Below, piece after piece: positions 24,700-38,800 of a stretch of 64,000 nt of DNA (positions are counted from its first letter, which is position 1; the number at the start of each line of letters is the position of its first letter). A model generated the notes under the pieces. That model searched no databases. It was not told the origin of the DNA and saw only the letters and a list, made by a program, of their open reading frames with translations. Made by a program: the position numbers and the translations under genes. The DNA is taken from NCBI GenBank assembly GCA_963070105.1, contig OY718808.1:9095398-9159397 (forward strand). The letters run 5' to 3'. The DNA comes from Litomosoides sigmodontis (lineage: Eukaryota > Nematoda > Chromadorea > Rhabditida > Onchocercidae).

Positions 24700-26070
24700 C
24701 TATCATAAATATGACGTGCTCTTTTACAGCTCTCATTTCTCGGATATTATAAAAAACTAAAGGCAAAATACCTGTACCGATGGAACATTCATATATTCAT
24801 GTAATCGCAACAGTACAGGTTTTTCACGCTGCTAATAGTCACATAAATCAAAAATGTCCGGGATTTCCTGTTTTAAAAACGCTCATCCTCTGAAATTAGC
24901 AAACTCACAAAATCCTTTATTAATTTTACGGTAACGCAAAAGTTTACGTTCAAACTTCCTCTAAATCAACTACAATATTTGCCAAGCATCAAACCCTTTG
25001 TATTCCTCTTCTAAGTGTACTTCCATCAAACAAAAAATCAATACAACTAGGAAAAAGTGACGGAAGTAAATGACATTCTCCGTGAGCGACACCGACCAGC
25101 GCGCGGTTGGTTCCATTGTGAAAGTGAATGAGTGGTCACTTGTGTGGGAGATCACGTGCACAACATGCTCGTAGCAGAGGATGGCACTGACTTCGCGCGC
25201 AATATCTGCAATTTGATCTCCATGCCGTACACGGTAACTTGCTGCCCAAAAAAAGCGCGGAAGGAAATTGATCTCTTTTTTTAAATCAAAAAAGAGCGAA
25301 AAAATGGCTTCTTTTTTTAAATCAATCATTTCATTGAAATTATTGCATAGCGAAAAAGCCATCGCTTTGTAATTTACCACCTCTTCCGTGTATCATTTCA
25401 TTCTTACTGCTAAATGCAATTCCTTCCACAATTTTCATTTTCACACTTTGATTTTCACGTTTCGTCATCACTTTATACTTCTATGCTATTATGACATATG
25501 TGATTGGCTAATGATGGTATTGTGGTAGTGACAGTCGGAATACGTCAAAAAAAAACGTTTTTATTTTAGTATTAGCTTTGTCCGCATTGTTCGCAAAAAG
25601 TACATAGCAAATTATGCATTCCTTGTTTCTGATATTTTTTTCACATTATTATTTTATCAACCTTACTTTACCTATTTCAATTTGATTAATCAATACTTCA
25701 CTTCGATATTCCAATTTGCAAAAACTAACTAGTGATGTGGAAATGACCGCATCGTCATACACCTAGAGGTATTTTCATAATATTCCTGGAAATAAATTAA
25801 TGAGCAAAAAATTTTAAATAGTTTCAGCTGACAAGTTGTGTAGTCAATTTCGAAACAATCACTTTTGACGATCATTGCCATATCGATCAACGTAATTGAA
25901 ATGTACTTTTTAGTCATCCACGTGAAGAAAGGAATTGTCTTTCATGTACGTTGAAATATACATACAAAATTGAGGATAAAAGTAAGAAATGTCACTAAAT
26001 CCCACTATTTTTATTTCTTTTTTCACTTCGAGTGGCTGAACGGTTGAGCGTTTCAGGACAACAGCATTCA
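24700..26070. other. no supported gene
   Basis: Contains a 136-codon minus-strand open frame (24970-25380) whose middle third is GC-richer (YRVRHGDQIADIAREVSAIL), but no family resemblance or convincing exon borders. The remainder is AT-rich. The last part (about 25990-26060) is T-rich and would be the acceptor region for the kinase gene's first exon. Confidence 0.3.
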
Positions 26071-28239
<2,169 letters not shown>

Positions 28240-29186
28240 TTGATTTGATGTTCTTTGGTCCTCTCTTAAATTTTAATATTTTTTAAGTTACACGCAATAA
28301 ATTTTAATATTGTGCATAAGAAGCTTTAGTTCATTAGACTTACGTGTGTCAACAAGGCAATGTTGCGAACGTTGTAAAACTGGGGGCATCTGCAAATCCA
28401 GCCATTTTAATAATTTCAACAGTCAAATTCATTTTTTCATTTTATTTTACTAAAGTTTTAAAGCTGCATTGTTGCAAAACTATTTGCTACAGAACACTTA
28501 TTTTCTGATTATATTTATGCTCTGATATGACTTGATTTCAATCATTCATTAAAATTATCGACAATTAAGTATTCATTTTTGATATACTGAGTCCATTCAT
28601 GGCTTTCAACGTCTTCAACCGATTCAAGTTTATTAATAGCTAAAAAAAAGTGTACGCATTCAAAGAGGACTTTTATGGCTTTTGCGGATAGACCGAATTG
28701 GCTGGTTCTGAGATTCCAGAATTGCTTCGTATGAGTTTCAAACTAATCAAAAAAATAAGTAACAGCTGTGACCAGATTTCTTCCTCTCATCCACCAAGTT
28801 GTGAGTAAAAGTTTTGGGCATAAGGGGGGGGAGGAAGGAGGGGGGTCAAAGGCCACCAAATTCAAGTTGAAATAGCGCATTATTGGAAGTGTGTTATGGA
28901 TCACTTTGGTCTTCACTTTTCATCGTTCGCATTCACTCCCTGTTGTTCGGTGCTGAATGTGCTAAAGAGAAATTCTTTGTTATTTTAAATTCTAATTTTT
29001 TTCCTCGACCAAATATGACATTACATTTTGCATAATTGCCAGTTTGAGTTAACAGCCATAGGAGGTTGCATTCAAATTTCAGTTGGTATACAAAGCATTC
29101 ATTTTAATTGATATTCAAAAAATTTAGTTGGCTTTTTTCCTTCTTTATATTTGTCGTTTATAGCACAATAGAGCCATTAGTTGGAG
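28240..29186. other. intergenic spacer
   Basis: About 950 bp between the kinase and the next plus-strand gene. Apart from the G-tract at 28824-28845 nothing is supported. Confidence 0.4.
28824..28845 (+). repeat. G-rich tract, possible G-quadruplex
   Basis: A run of eight G, then AGGAAGGA, then six G, in a genome region that is otherwise about 30% GC. It has enough G-runs for an intramolecular quadruplex on the plus strand. Confidence 0.6.
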
Positions 29187-31829
29187 ATGGAAAAACAAAT
29201 GCAGCAACTCTCTCTGAGCGACACTGCTCGAGACGAACAGACGAAAATACAAGACAGCACGTCTGATAACATACGTGAGAAAGATCAGGACTTGTCCATC
29301 CCGAAGTCAAAGCCGGTGTTGCAGAAAACCAGAGAGGTGCTTGATGAAAGGATAAATGAGCTGGAGGCACATCACGTAGGTTTATTTAACAACTCAGTTA
29401 GTTGATATTGTGGAAGGATGGAAATGAGAGAGGATAGATGAAGGATATTTGAATGCAGTTTACCTTTCACTCATAGCGATAAGTAAAATTTTAAAATAAG
29501 CAAACGATTCTAGCAGGTCAACAGATTGCTTAATTGAATCTCTAGTTATGCTCCTTAGCCTTACTTTTTACATGACACCTATACCTCAGAGCGCTGAACA
29601 AATTTCATAAATGAATAACGTTTAATGCGCATTACCAAAAATGTTATCTTTTCCTTCTTTTGAGCATTAAGGACTGAAGTTTAAACCAACCGCTATAGAA
29701 GTTAATCTTGAAGTAAGTGGTTTTTAGGCTCTTTATTGTCCACCTGATTATTATTTGAAAGAGAATTCAAGAACAGACTGAGAAAGTTAGCCTTTTGAAT
29801 TTCAGAAGAAGCTAAGCAAGAGGCGGCATAATTTAAATGGTGAAAGCAATGTAGAAGAATGCGTAAGTGTTTACGATGTAATACAGTTACCGTATTCTTC
29901 ACGAACAATTGCTACGACACATTACGGCGACAGCTAAAGTGTATTTTAGGCTAACATTAATCTTCTGATGGAGAATGTAGCCAATCAGCTTAATTTTATG
30001 CGCGAATTGAGGAAAGTTCATCTGACCGATGTGAAGAAAATTAAACGAGCAAATAATAAGCAGAAAAAGGTTTTTTAATTTTGCGTTTTAAAAATTATTG
30101 TATAGATTGCTAGCTTATCTCAGGACTTATTAGTTGCAGAAAAGTAAGAGGACATTCGTCAAATTGATGGAAGACTTTCAACGTTACAAAGAGCTCCTGT
30201 TACTGCTTCAGAATGCTGAAGTAAGAGAAGCATTTCGTGCTGGAACCAATGGAGCAGCAGTGAGTTCAGATGGTTTTTTTTCTTCAAAAAGTAGCAACGA
30301 CTATTAAGTGTTACTTTTTATAACAAACAAACACTTAAATTTGCAAGCGCTAATTTTTAACCGCAATTTTAGTCTTTCTGTTTGCTGAATTTAGCTCTAG
30401 TGCGGCATTTGCTTTAGAACAATCTCCAATTCACTTTTCAATAAACCTGAATAATCACAGCCAGAATCCTCTTTGCTAGATGGCTAATTCGACGCTTGAT
30501 TTCTGTTTCTGTTAAACCATCAAAAGTTGTGCGGGATTTTTGCAAAAATTTAATTTAAGACATTAATGAACCAATGATTGTCAGAAATTGTCCGAAAACG
30601 AATTGGAATACTTGTGTTGGCTGAATGCGGAAATTAATCCATCAGTGCAATCTGCTGGTAACAAAACGATTTGGCGCAAGAAGCTACGAGAGAGTGCTTT
30701 GAAAGCAGTGGAAATTACGTTGGGCTCGAGTAAGGAAATCATCAGTCCTTGGACAGGTAAAAAAAAGTTGATAAATTTCAGGAATGCATTCGATTGACAA
30801 ACAATTTTGCAATTTCATCCAAACGTTTAGCTTACTTACACTACTCAATTGCTTTCACGCACTTTTAACGCATGCAGTTAGTCAATATTTCAGGTGGAAA
30901 TACGAAACTTTTATTGGAACGAATTAACAAGTCTGGATTTTTCAGCGGGCGTACACTGTGGACAAATATGGCAATGTTTACTCGAGTTAATGCGACTGCG
31001 TTTTCAGATGTATTTCAATCACATCCTTACTACTGCTGCTACGACAAACAGGTTTCTTGTTCCTCATAGCAAAGATCAAAGCAAAAAACTTGGTGATTGC
31101 TTTGATTTTAGACTAAATCTGATGCTGATGAGGAATTTAAGTCGAATTTCAACGATACATTCAGTAATAAGCCCTCAAGGTGCAATCATCAAAGCTTAAA
31201 CAATAATGCTGCCAGTAAGTCATTCATTTATTTCAAAATAATTTAATGAACGACTAATCGAATTGATACTGAGTTATAGTAAGTAAAATAAATTAATTGG
31301 CGCAAAAATATCCAAGATAAAAAGCGGTACTTTATTGAAGCTGATCGAAGCGGCAGTGCACAAGCGGAAAAGAAAGCAATAAATACCAGAGAAAATTATA
31401 AATTCGTAAAAAGAAGTGACAAACCTGACGGTTAGTTAGTGCAATATAACTTTTTTTTAATTGAGATAATTTTCAACTTTCTAGGATTAATTTTTAGCTT
31501 TTAATTAAAATCAACTGGCTAAACGAAGATAAGCAAATAATGCTTGCAAAATGAAAAATAACAAAGAAAGTACGTCGAACAGACTAACTAGCTTCCTGAA
31601 ACGGACTAGTAATGCTAAGTCTATTGTGATAATTATTAATGAGCTAAAAACAAAACCATTCTCTACAACTGCTTGCTCAATTAGCTCAGAAATTTTCAAA
31701 ATATTAGCTTTGATTTCAGATTATTATCTTTGCTTTAATTACTACCCCGCTCGTTTCACTTCGGATGTGAAAGTACCGCGATCGTTAGCACGGCGACCAC
31801 CGCCAGGAATATTTCGTTGCGATATCTGA
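29187..31829 (+). CDS. unrecognised 391-residue coiled-coil / basic protein
   Basis: Ten exons with fully closing phases: 29187-29375, 29680-29712, 29806-29862, 29950-30069, 30140-30259, 30585-30756, 30894-31051, 31112-31214, 31317-31430, 31720-31829 (TGA). Exon 1 is polar, Gln/Asp/Lys-rich (MEKQMQQLSLSDTARDEQTK). The middle is helical and coiled-coil-like (NLLMENVANQLNFMRELRKV; FVKLMEDFQRYKELLLLLQN) with lysine-rich joints (KKIKRANNKQKKKSKR). After WTGGNTKLLLERINKSGFFS the protein becomes Asn/Ser-rich, and it ends basic (DVKVPRSLARRPPPGIFRC). No signal peptide or membrane segment is seen. I recognise no family. The second exon acceptor (GACTGAAG at 29672-29679) is weak, and the 3' exons were joined by phase rather than homology. 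Confidence 0.65.
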
Positions 31830-34800
31830 TTTTCGAACGAATAATATTAACCTCCTATAGCTTGCCGTATTCCTAAAAAGGACATTTATGTACATTACGA
31901 CCATTTTTTCTACATTGAATTAGTAGTGCTAGTGCAGTGGTCATTTAATGAAAATTTCAAATTCACGCAATTACGCATTTTATCAATCAATCTATTCAGA
32001 ATTTACTTCTCTTCCTGCAGTTTCCTCAGAATTACTGCAAAGGAAGGTCAATTTTGTGGGTAATGTTATTGCCACGCAACTAAATGTTATTGTTCGCATG
32101 TTTGGTTAGCAAATAAATACTTAGGCCTCATTTTTGAATAATTTTAGCAAGTTGAACTGTGCTTAGTGTGATATATTAAAATAAAGAACTGGCCCTCGGA
32201 GCAAACTGATCTTTTTCCTTCAGCCGCGAACTTCACGACACTAACCTCCAGAAACTGATACTCATTTGCAACAGCATGAGAATACCGCAAAAGATACCTG
32301 AGAAAAAATGTATTTTAAAACAGCTTGAAGTTCTTTAAAGCTAGTTGCATGTAAATTGCGTGTTGTGGAAATTACATCTGGCAGAATAAAGATTTCAGCT
32401 TGGTTCGAATTTGCATATTTCATCCTGCACTTTTTGCACGACAACTAATTTTCCAAATGAGCATGAAATTACGGTGATAGCTGTCGAATTTTGTTGAAAA
32501 TAACTAGCAGTCACTACCAATTAAAAATGTTTATGCTATTTGAAGCGCAAAAAAGGAACAGAAAGAAAGGAATGAGAAAGGGAACATACGACAACGTAGT
32601 TTTGCATAAAAATTAATTTTAAATTTCCTGGTTGCCAGGAATATCCTAGAAAATTCATGAGAAACCAGCTAAAGCTAGAGATTCTTCCTACAGCTATCTA
32701 CAGCACTGCGTACTTACGCATAAGAGAACCATCAGTTCTGATCGATTTAAACTGGTAGCGCTTCCTTTGAATTTTCTTCTTTGGCGGCGACTCAGAAAGT
32801 TCGACAGGGTGCTTGTCGAAGGGAAATGTCAAGCGGAAAGTGCCCCTGCAGTGAAATTGGTGGTTGTTGATGAAGGGGAAAAGGTATTCACTTTGATAAT
32901 ATCATCGGCATTCCCTTTCCTCACTTTTGACTTATTATGCTATCTTTGTGATATGCAAATTACAATTTAAAATGAATTACAAATTAAGATGAAAGTAAAT
33001 AACAGAAAATAACCGTAACATTCATTTTTACCATTTACCAGCAAAACTCATTATATTACTTTACTGTGCTAGAGAAGTTAAGCTCCGATTTCTTTGAATA
33101 AAAGCTCTGCTTGCAGCATGTAATTAACGCAGTTGAAGTAATTATGAGCATGTTTGGCACTCTCTAAAAATTCAAGGAATTTTAACTGTTTTGAATATTC
33201 ATATTCTTCAACGAATTGCTTCACTGTTTCACTTATTTATGCAATCATGCCGACTTGATACTTCCGTATAATTCAAAACTGTCATCATAATTTCTTAATT
33301 GATTGTTTATTTTTAGATTTATAAAAGAAAGAAATACCTGAAAAAGCAATAGTTGGATTTTTTGAGTTCTTATCTGGCTGACGTCGAAGTTCTAAGGTAG
33401 AGTAGTGTTGATGGAACAATTTTTAAAAGCACTCGTTGAAATGAGAAAATTTAAACCATTTGACGAAGTCGAAATGCTTTTCCTTAAAAAGGGGAAATAT
33501 CAGAAAATGCTATGCGTTTTATTTAAATTTATTTAAATTTAGTTTTATTTGAATTAATAAGACAAACAGTGTGAATTGTCCTTGAGTTCTTGAGTTCAGT
33601 AAGAAGCGCTTCAAATTAATTTAATTTATTTCAGATACGACTGAAACGTTGCAGGGGGAAATTTGACGAACGAAATGTTCTCGTTGAGCACTATGCATAT
33701 CACTATGTGTTATCATTTTTTAATTTAAAAATGAGAATTTAAAGTGAACTGCTGCCATTTGGTTGCAAAAAAAAAATTTGGCACGGTGACAGGAATCGTG
33801 AATCCCTAGGTAAAGTGAAACAGTGCTAGGTTTATCAAGTACGCCTTCAAATTGTTATATTATTAATGATTTTGATCATTTACTGCATTCAGTCACGTTT
33901 TTGAATCTTTCAACTCAACTTTCTTAATTTCTTAAAAAAGAATTGAGGAGCAATTAATAATTAAAATGTAGTAGTAGCGATGCATGTATTTTTTTTTGGA
34001 AGGTGTAGAAATTGTATAGGCACGTACTGATTTCAAATTGAAGGAGGTGAAGGTTCAGTTAGCTTCTTTGGACGTTTTGCAATGACACGGAGAGATTCAA
34101 GGAAGCCTAAAATGTTGCAACAAAGAAAGGTTGGCTTGCAAAGATCTTCCATTCTATTCTTTCCAATCGGATTCTGCGATCGAAGAAGGCAAACCAAGTG
34201 CATCTGAAGATTTGCTCTTACAGATTTGCAGAGATCAGAGATCACGGAGTGTAAAGTTTCTTCGCTGAGCAATTTTTTTTTTGTGAATTTTACTTAATGA
34301 AGTAACGGTGAAGCCAAAAGGTAACATCGACCAGAAGGTTCTTCATCGTTTACAAACTCGTTGCAAAGTATCAATTTCATTGACAATTTGCTTTCAGTCG
34401 AAGCAGTTGCAAAATTTATGTTTTACAGAAAGATCAAAGGGAGTTTGCAAAAAGATTGGCAGATCTTTTAAGCAAGCAACGAGTGAATTGTTGCTTGGCT
34501 ACAGACACCGAAAGTATGAGGAGCGCTTCACGGCAAAGCCAGTGATGTTGACGTGCGCTAAAAGTTTCTTGCTTTGTTCCGGATTGAAAATTACGGAGTG
34601 AAATAGCCTGAATAAGTTGGTGTGTGCAGAAATAAGAAAGGCTTTAATCTTACTTTCGCATCTAACTTACTAGCATAATAAGTAGTCATTCTCGCAATAA
34701 GTGAATAATGAAAGTGATGACATAAAATACGGAGAGCATTGTTTGAATTACACTACTGCTGCAATTGTTTTTATTGATTGACAGATGAAGGAACGCTTTT

Positions 34801-35815
34801 GAATTTAGTGCTTGAAATAATTGATCAAAGGCTAAGTTGACATGTCTATGAGGAAGCGTTGGGCTAGAACGAACAAATTTTGCCGCATTACGGAGAGAAG
34901 TGATAAACGATGAGGAGAAAACTGATTGCAAGCTTAGTGATTTTAAATATCGAAGCAGAATGCAATGGGATGGATAAGACGTGCGTGCGTGAGCAATTAA
35001 TGATAAAGGCGGTGAATTTGCTAGAAATGAGAATATTTTTTTAAATTCATCAACCATTAGGAAGTGTTCAATTCAATTTCTAACTTCGTCTTCCACTTGT
35101 TAGCTCATTAAAATGCTTGGAAAGACAGTGTGCAGCTTGTTGAAGCTAAAGTAACGTGAAGTAGCCGAAACGGATGCTCAGGCTCAGCTCGAAACCAAAA
35201 CTGAGAACTGAGAATAAACTGGTGCGTGCTATTCCTATGTGTCGTCGATTTGCGTGGAAACGCTTATTGTCATTGTGGCATACAACAAGTTTTTCGTTAA
35301 TTTAAACACCGATGAGTATTTACCATTGAAATATTTTTACTTTAATAATTCTAAGGAAAACAGTGAAATAATGACGTGAATGTTCGAAGTCCCTAAAAGA
35401 GTAATAAATGAAAATGAGCTAATTGTGCATTGCGTACGTGTCTACTTTCCGGAGAAAACGGAATTGAGAAACGTGTAAAATGAACATCTTGTTGTTCGTC
35501 CTTTTAAATATTCATACAATGGCACCGATGGCAAACATGAAGAGTGGTGAGCGGTTCATGTAAGTACTTTAAATTATTTAACAATCAAAAATGCATCATA
35601 TAATTTTGCACTGTGAAGGTTGAAGTTGCAGTCAAATAAACCGAATATCTTCTTCTCCTCAGGCAGTGCTTGTGGAATTTTCCGTTTCTCATGAAGATTG
35701 CCGGATGGAATTAGTAGCACTCGAAGTCACGTAGTCCATACCAAGCAGCTTTTATGGCATGAAACAGGCAGAGAGGGATTCCGCATTAAACATTCCAACA
35801 AGTAATACCCGCCAG
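31830..35815. other. about 4 kb between convergent genes; weak small-gene candidate inside
   Basis: A GC-richer plus-strand frame at 32767-32883 (KFDRVLVEGKCQAESAPAVK then LVVVDEGEK) ends at a GTATTC donor and would join in phase 0 to a frame after TTATTTCAG at 33634 (IRLKRCRGKFDERNVLVEHY..), stopping near 33741. This could be a small two-exon gene, but no family or clear start supports it. Open frames at 34033-34272, 34308-34601 and 34686-35057 have no splice or family support. Confidence 0.2.
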
Positions 35816-38800
35816 CTAGTCCCTTGCCCTTGAAGTGTAATACATCCAGTATAGCAAATTCAATAATGTAAATGAAATCGGAAAAGCCTTCTGACATAAG
35901 CTGAAATTGAAGTTGCGGAATTGAAAAAGTGCAAAGGACCATTACCTGACAGTTATTCAAACATGCTAATAATTTTAAATTTATTAATTCATCTAATTAC
36001 ACGGTCAATCTCTGATCTATAGAAAATGTGAATTTCATTCTCTTAATTTTGATTCTCTCGTAATTCTCTTAATAAGGAAAAATTCACTCAGGAAAACTCA
36101 ATTGATAAAGTCGAACTTCTTGTGTGGAAGAAGGAACGCTTACTTATCCATATCTTCACCGGTCCAGTGTCGCAGAAATTGCCGTCCAGAGCTGCGCTTT
36201 CTTTGCCGACGCTTACTACGATGCCTTGCTGCTTCGGAAACTGAGCAGGGAAACCAACGATTCATACTGTCATCATCTAAACAGTTACCATTCAGGTATT
36301 ACTTTTAGTAAAATGTCATTAACATAATATTGCGGGCATTGTATGATTGCATTAATATTAAAATTTGTACAGTAAAACCACAGAATGCTGCAATTGGCGG
36401 AAACATTGAATGCTTTTCGAAATTCATGGATTCTTAAAAGTAGAAATCTCTTTCAATTATTTAACAAAAAAGATTATAAATGAAAGAATTTTGAGAATTT
36501 CTTCGATATTGCTGCAACTTTCGGGCTATCCTTTCAGTGAAACATTATGGCGACTTGTAAACCGTCGCAGTTCATTCGAGGAATCTGGTTCGTCACGTAA
36601 AATTTAGGTAAATGAGGCATAATAAGATTGGATTGAAGCGTTATTGAAGTGGTATACGTGTCAAGTACATCTGCTAGTGAAATAAATCAAGATTAGTGAA
36701 AAATCGAAATACGCACTGTAGTCACTCAATTTCATTATTTCCGGATGCCGAAATGTACATGATGGATTTTGCTCGCCGTAGTTGATGAATGTTGCAACGT
36801 TACGCGTCCACAAACTGTCGTTTAGGTCAGCATCAACTTTTCCAGGTATCCGTAAGTCTTCGTCAACACGTTCAATTAACGGTAACTGAAGGTATTTCAT
36901 TAACTTTCACTCTACTCTTTTTGTTTCCTTATGCTTCATTGCAATGGAAAGTTAATATATTTCCCAAAATTTAATATTTTGAAAGATTTCAACAGAAACA
37001 AACGAGCGTATTATCGAACCTTCCTCCGTCGGCTTCCCTTGAATAATCGTCTACCTGATCGAGGAGGATCACTTAGCAACAGGTTAGTGCTATCAGCAAT
37101 ATCACTATCACTACTCCTTGACGTCGGCTTCTCCAACATTCCAACAATAGCTAATTCAACAATTGATAAAAATATATAGCCAACACAACCGAACATAAAC
37201 AAATCCAGACCCTTTACATAGGAAACCTGAAAGAATTTCGAACAAAAATTTAAATCCTTAATGAAATCTCATGCAAATACCATGTAAACTGACAATAAAT
37301 GGTACTCATAATCCTTACGGATAGTTACAGTAATGAGAGATTTAACAGCAATTTGAATATTGTGATATTGGAGAGGATGAAACCTTTGGAAGTGTTCTTG
37401 CAACATTGGAATACTGCAAGGTAAGCGCCATCATTGACGAAACGCCAACGGTGACGCGTGCCGGAAGTGATCGACGATCCAACCAAAATGATATCCATGA
37501 AATGAGTACCATGCAATAGGTCGGAAGGTAAATTTGCAACAAATAGAAACCGTACGAGCGACGAAAATATAACTTTATATTCAACTGCAATTATGTTCAT
37601 TTTGAAATCACGTAGAAATTTTCACTTCATTTTGATTTTTCTATTTCTCTTTGTTAAAGTTGCAAAAATTAGTGGTACTGACTCCTGGAGCAGATAGACA
37701 CCTAACGAGAGCGTAAATTCAAGCAAATAAAAATCAGATTGAAATTAATTTTAGGAACTCACACGCTACGTCTAATTGCAATATTGCAACTAATTAATTG
37801 CCTCTCATATTTTTTTATTTTTATTATTTTTTTCATAACTAACATTATTATGTCACTTACATTATCCCAAATACCGGATGGATAATGGAACGTTGCTTTT
37901 TCATGAATATGATGCGTCATATGGAAATCCGGTAAATTAGGATCTCCGATCACCTCCACCGGAATTCCATGACGCTTCCAGTGCAAGCGAACTTTACCAA
38001 TATTAAATGAATAACTTTCAAAAACCATATTGCACTCAACACGATCCATTGGAAAAATTGAAAAATCCATTTCACATGGCGTTTCTACCATAATCCTAAA
38101 ATGATGTGGCTCATATCGCCGATCGCATTAGCCGAAGGTGTATTTGTATTTTCGGAAAAGTTTTGTACGCCACCTGTAATTAATCCACACTGTCCCATTT
38201 GGAAGAATTGCAACGAAAACGTTCGGTGTGGGCGATTGATGAATCACTGATCCTTTACTGTTTACCACACATACATTTGGCAGCCACAGTCTCTCAATCA
38301 TACGATGTGATAAAGTTAAATTTTGCACACAGTCTGCTCCTTCCACGTTCTTAAATAAAACATTTCATCAATTTTCCGAATGCTTAAATAATGCCATTCA
38401 TTTCCTTTCCACGCAATCGACGTATCATCGAAAGTAGAAACCACGTGACAAATAATAGATGTAAATGCACATGCGCTCAAAGTATCACACAGTAGGAGTC
38501 CAAGAAAGTAAACTCATATTTGTTTTAAAGCGAATTTGAGGGGAAGCAATAGAAAGGAAAAATTGAGCAACCTGAAATGACAAGTTAGGATCTCGCCAGA
38601 TTTGTGCCAACAAGATGTGCATCTTTGAACTGCTGTGTATTTCGGAAATTTCAGATATCTAGAATTACTGATTCATTAAATCTCTTCTCTGCCATTTCAT
38701 ATTTCTTTGATGAGAAATTTAAAAAAACACAAAGGGAAGCCGTAAAATAGTTATTGAAAAAACTCCAAAATTTATAATCAAATGCAATTCTTCACAAATT

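Noticed and set aside
24970..25380. 136-codon minus-strand open frame with a GC-richer middle (HGDQIADIAREVSAIL)
   Set aside because: A faint resemblance to a convertase pro-domain was considered, but no further motif, cysteine pattern or exon border supports it; the ends of the frame are plain AT-rich sequence.
34686..35057. 123-codon minus-strand open frame
   Set aside because: No family resemblance, no splice context, amino-acid content (Ser/Leu/Phe-rich) typical of a chance frame.
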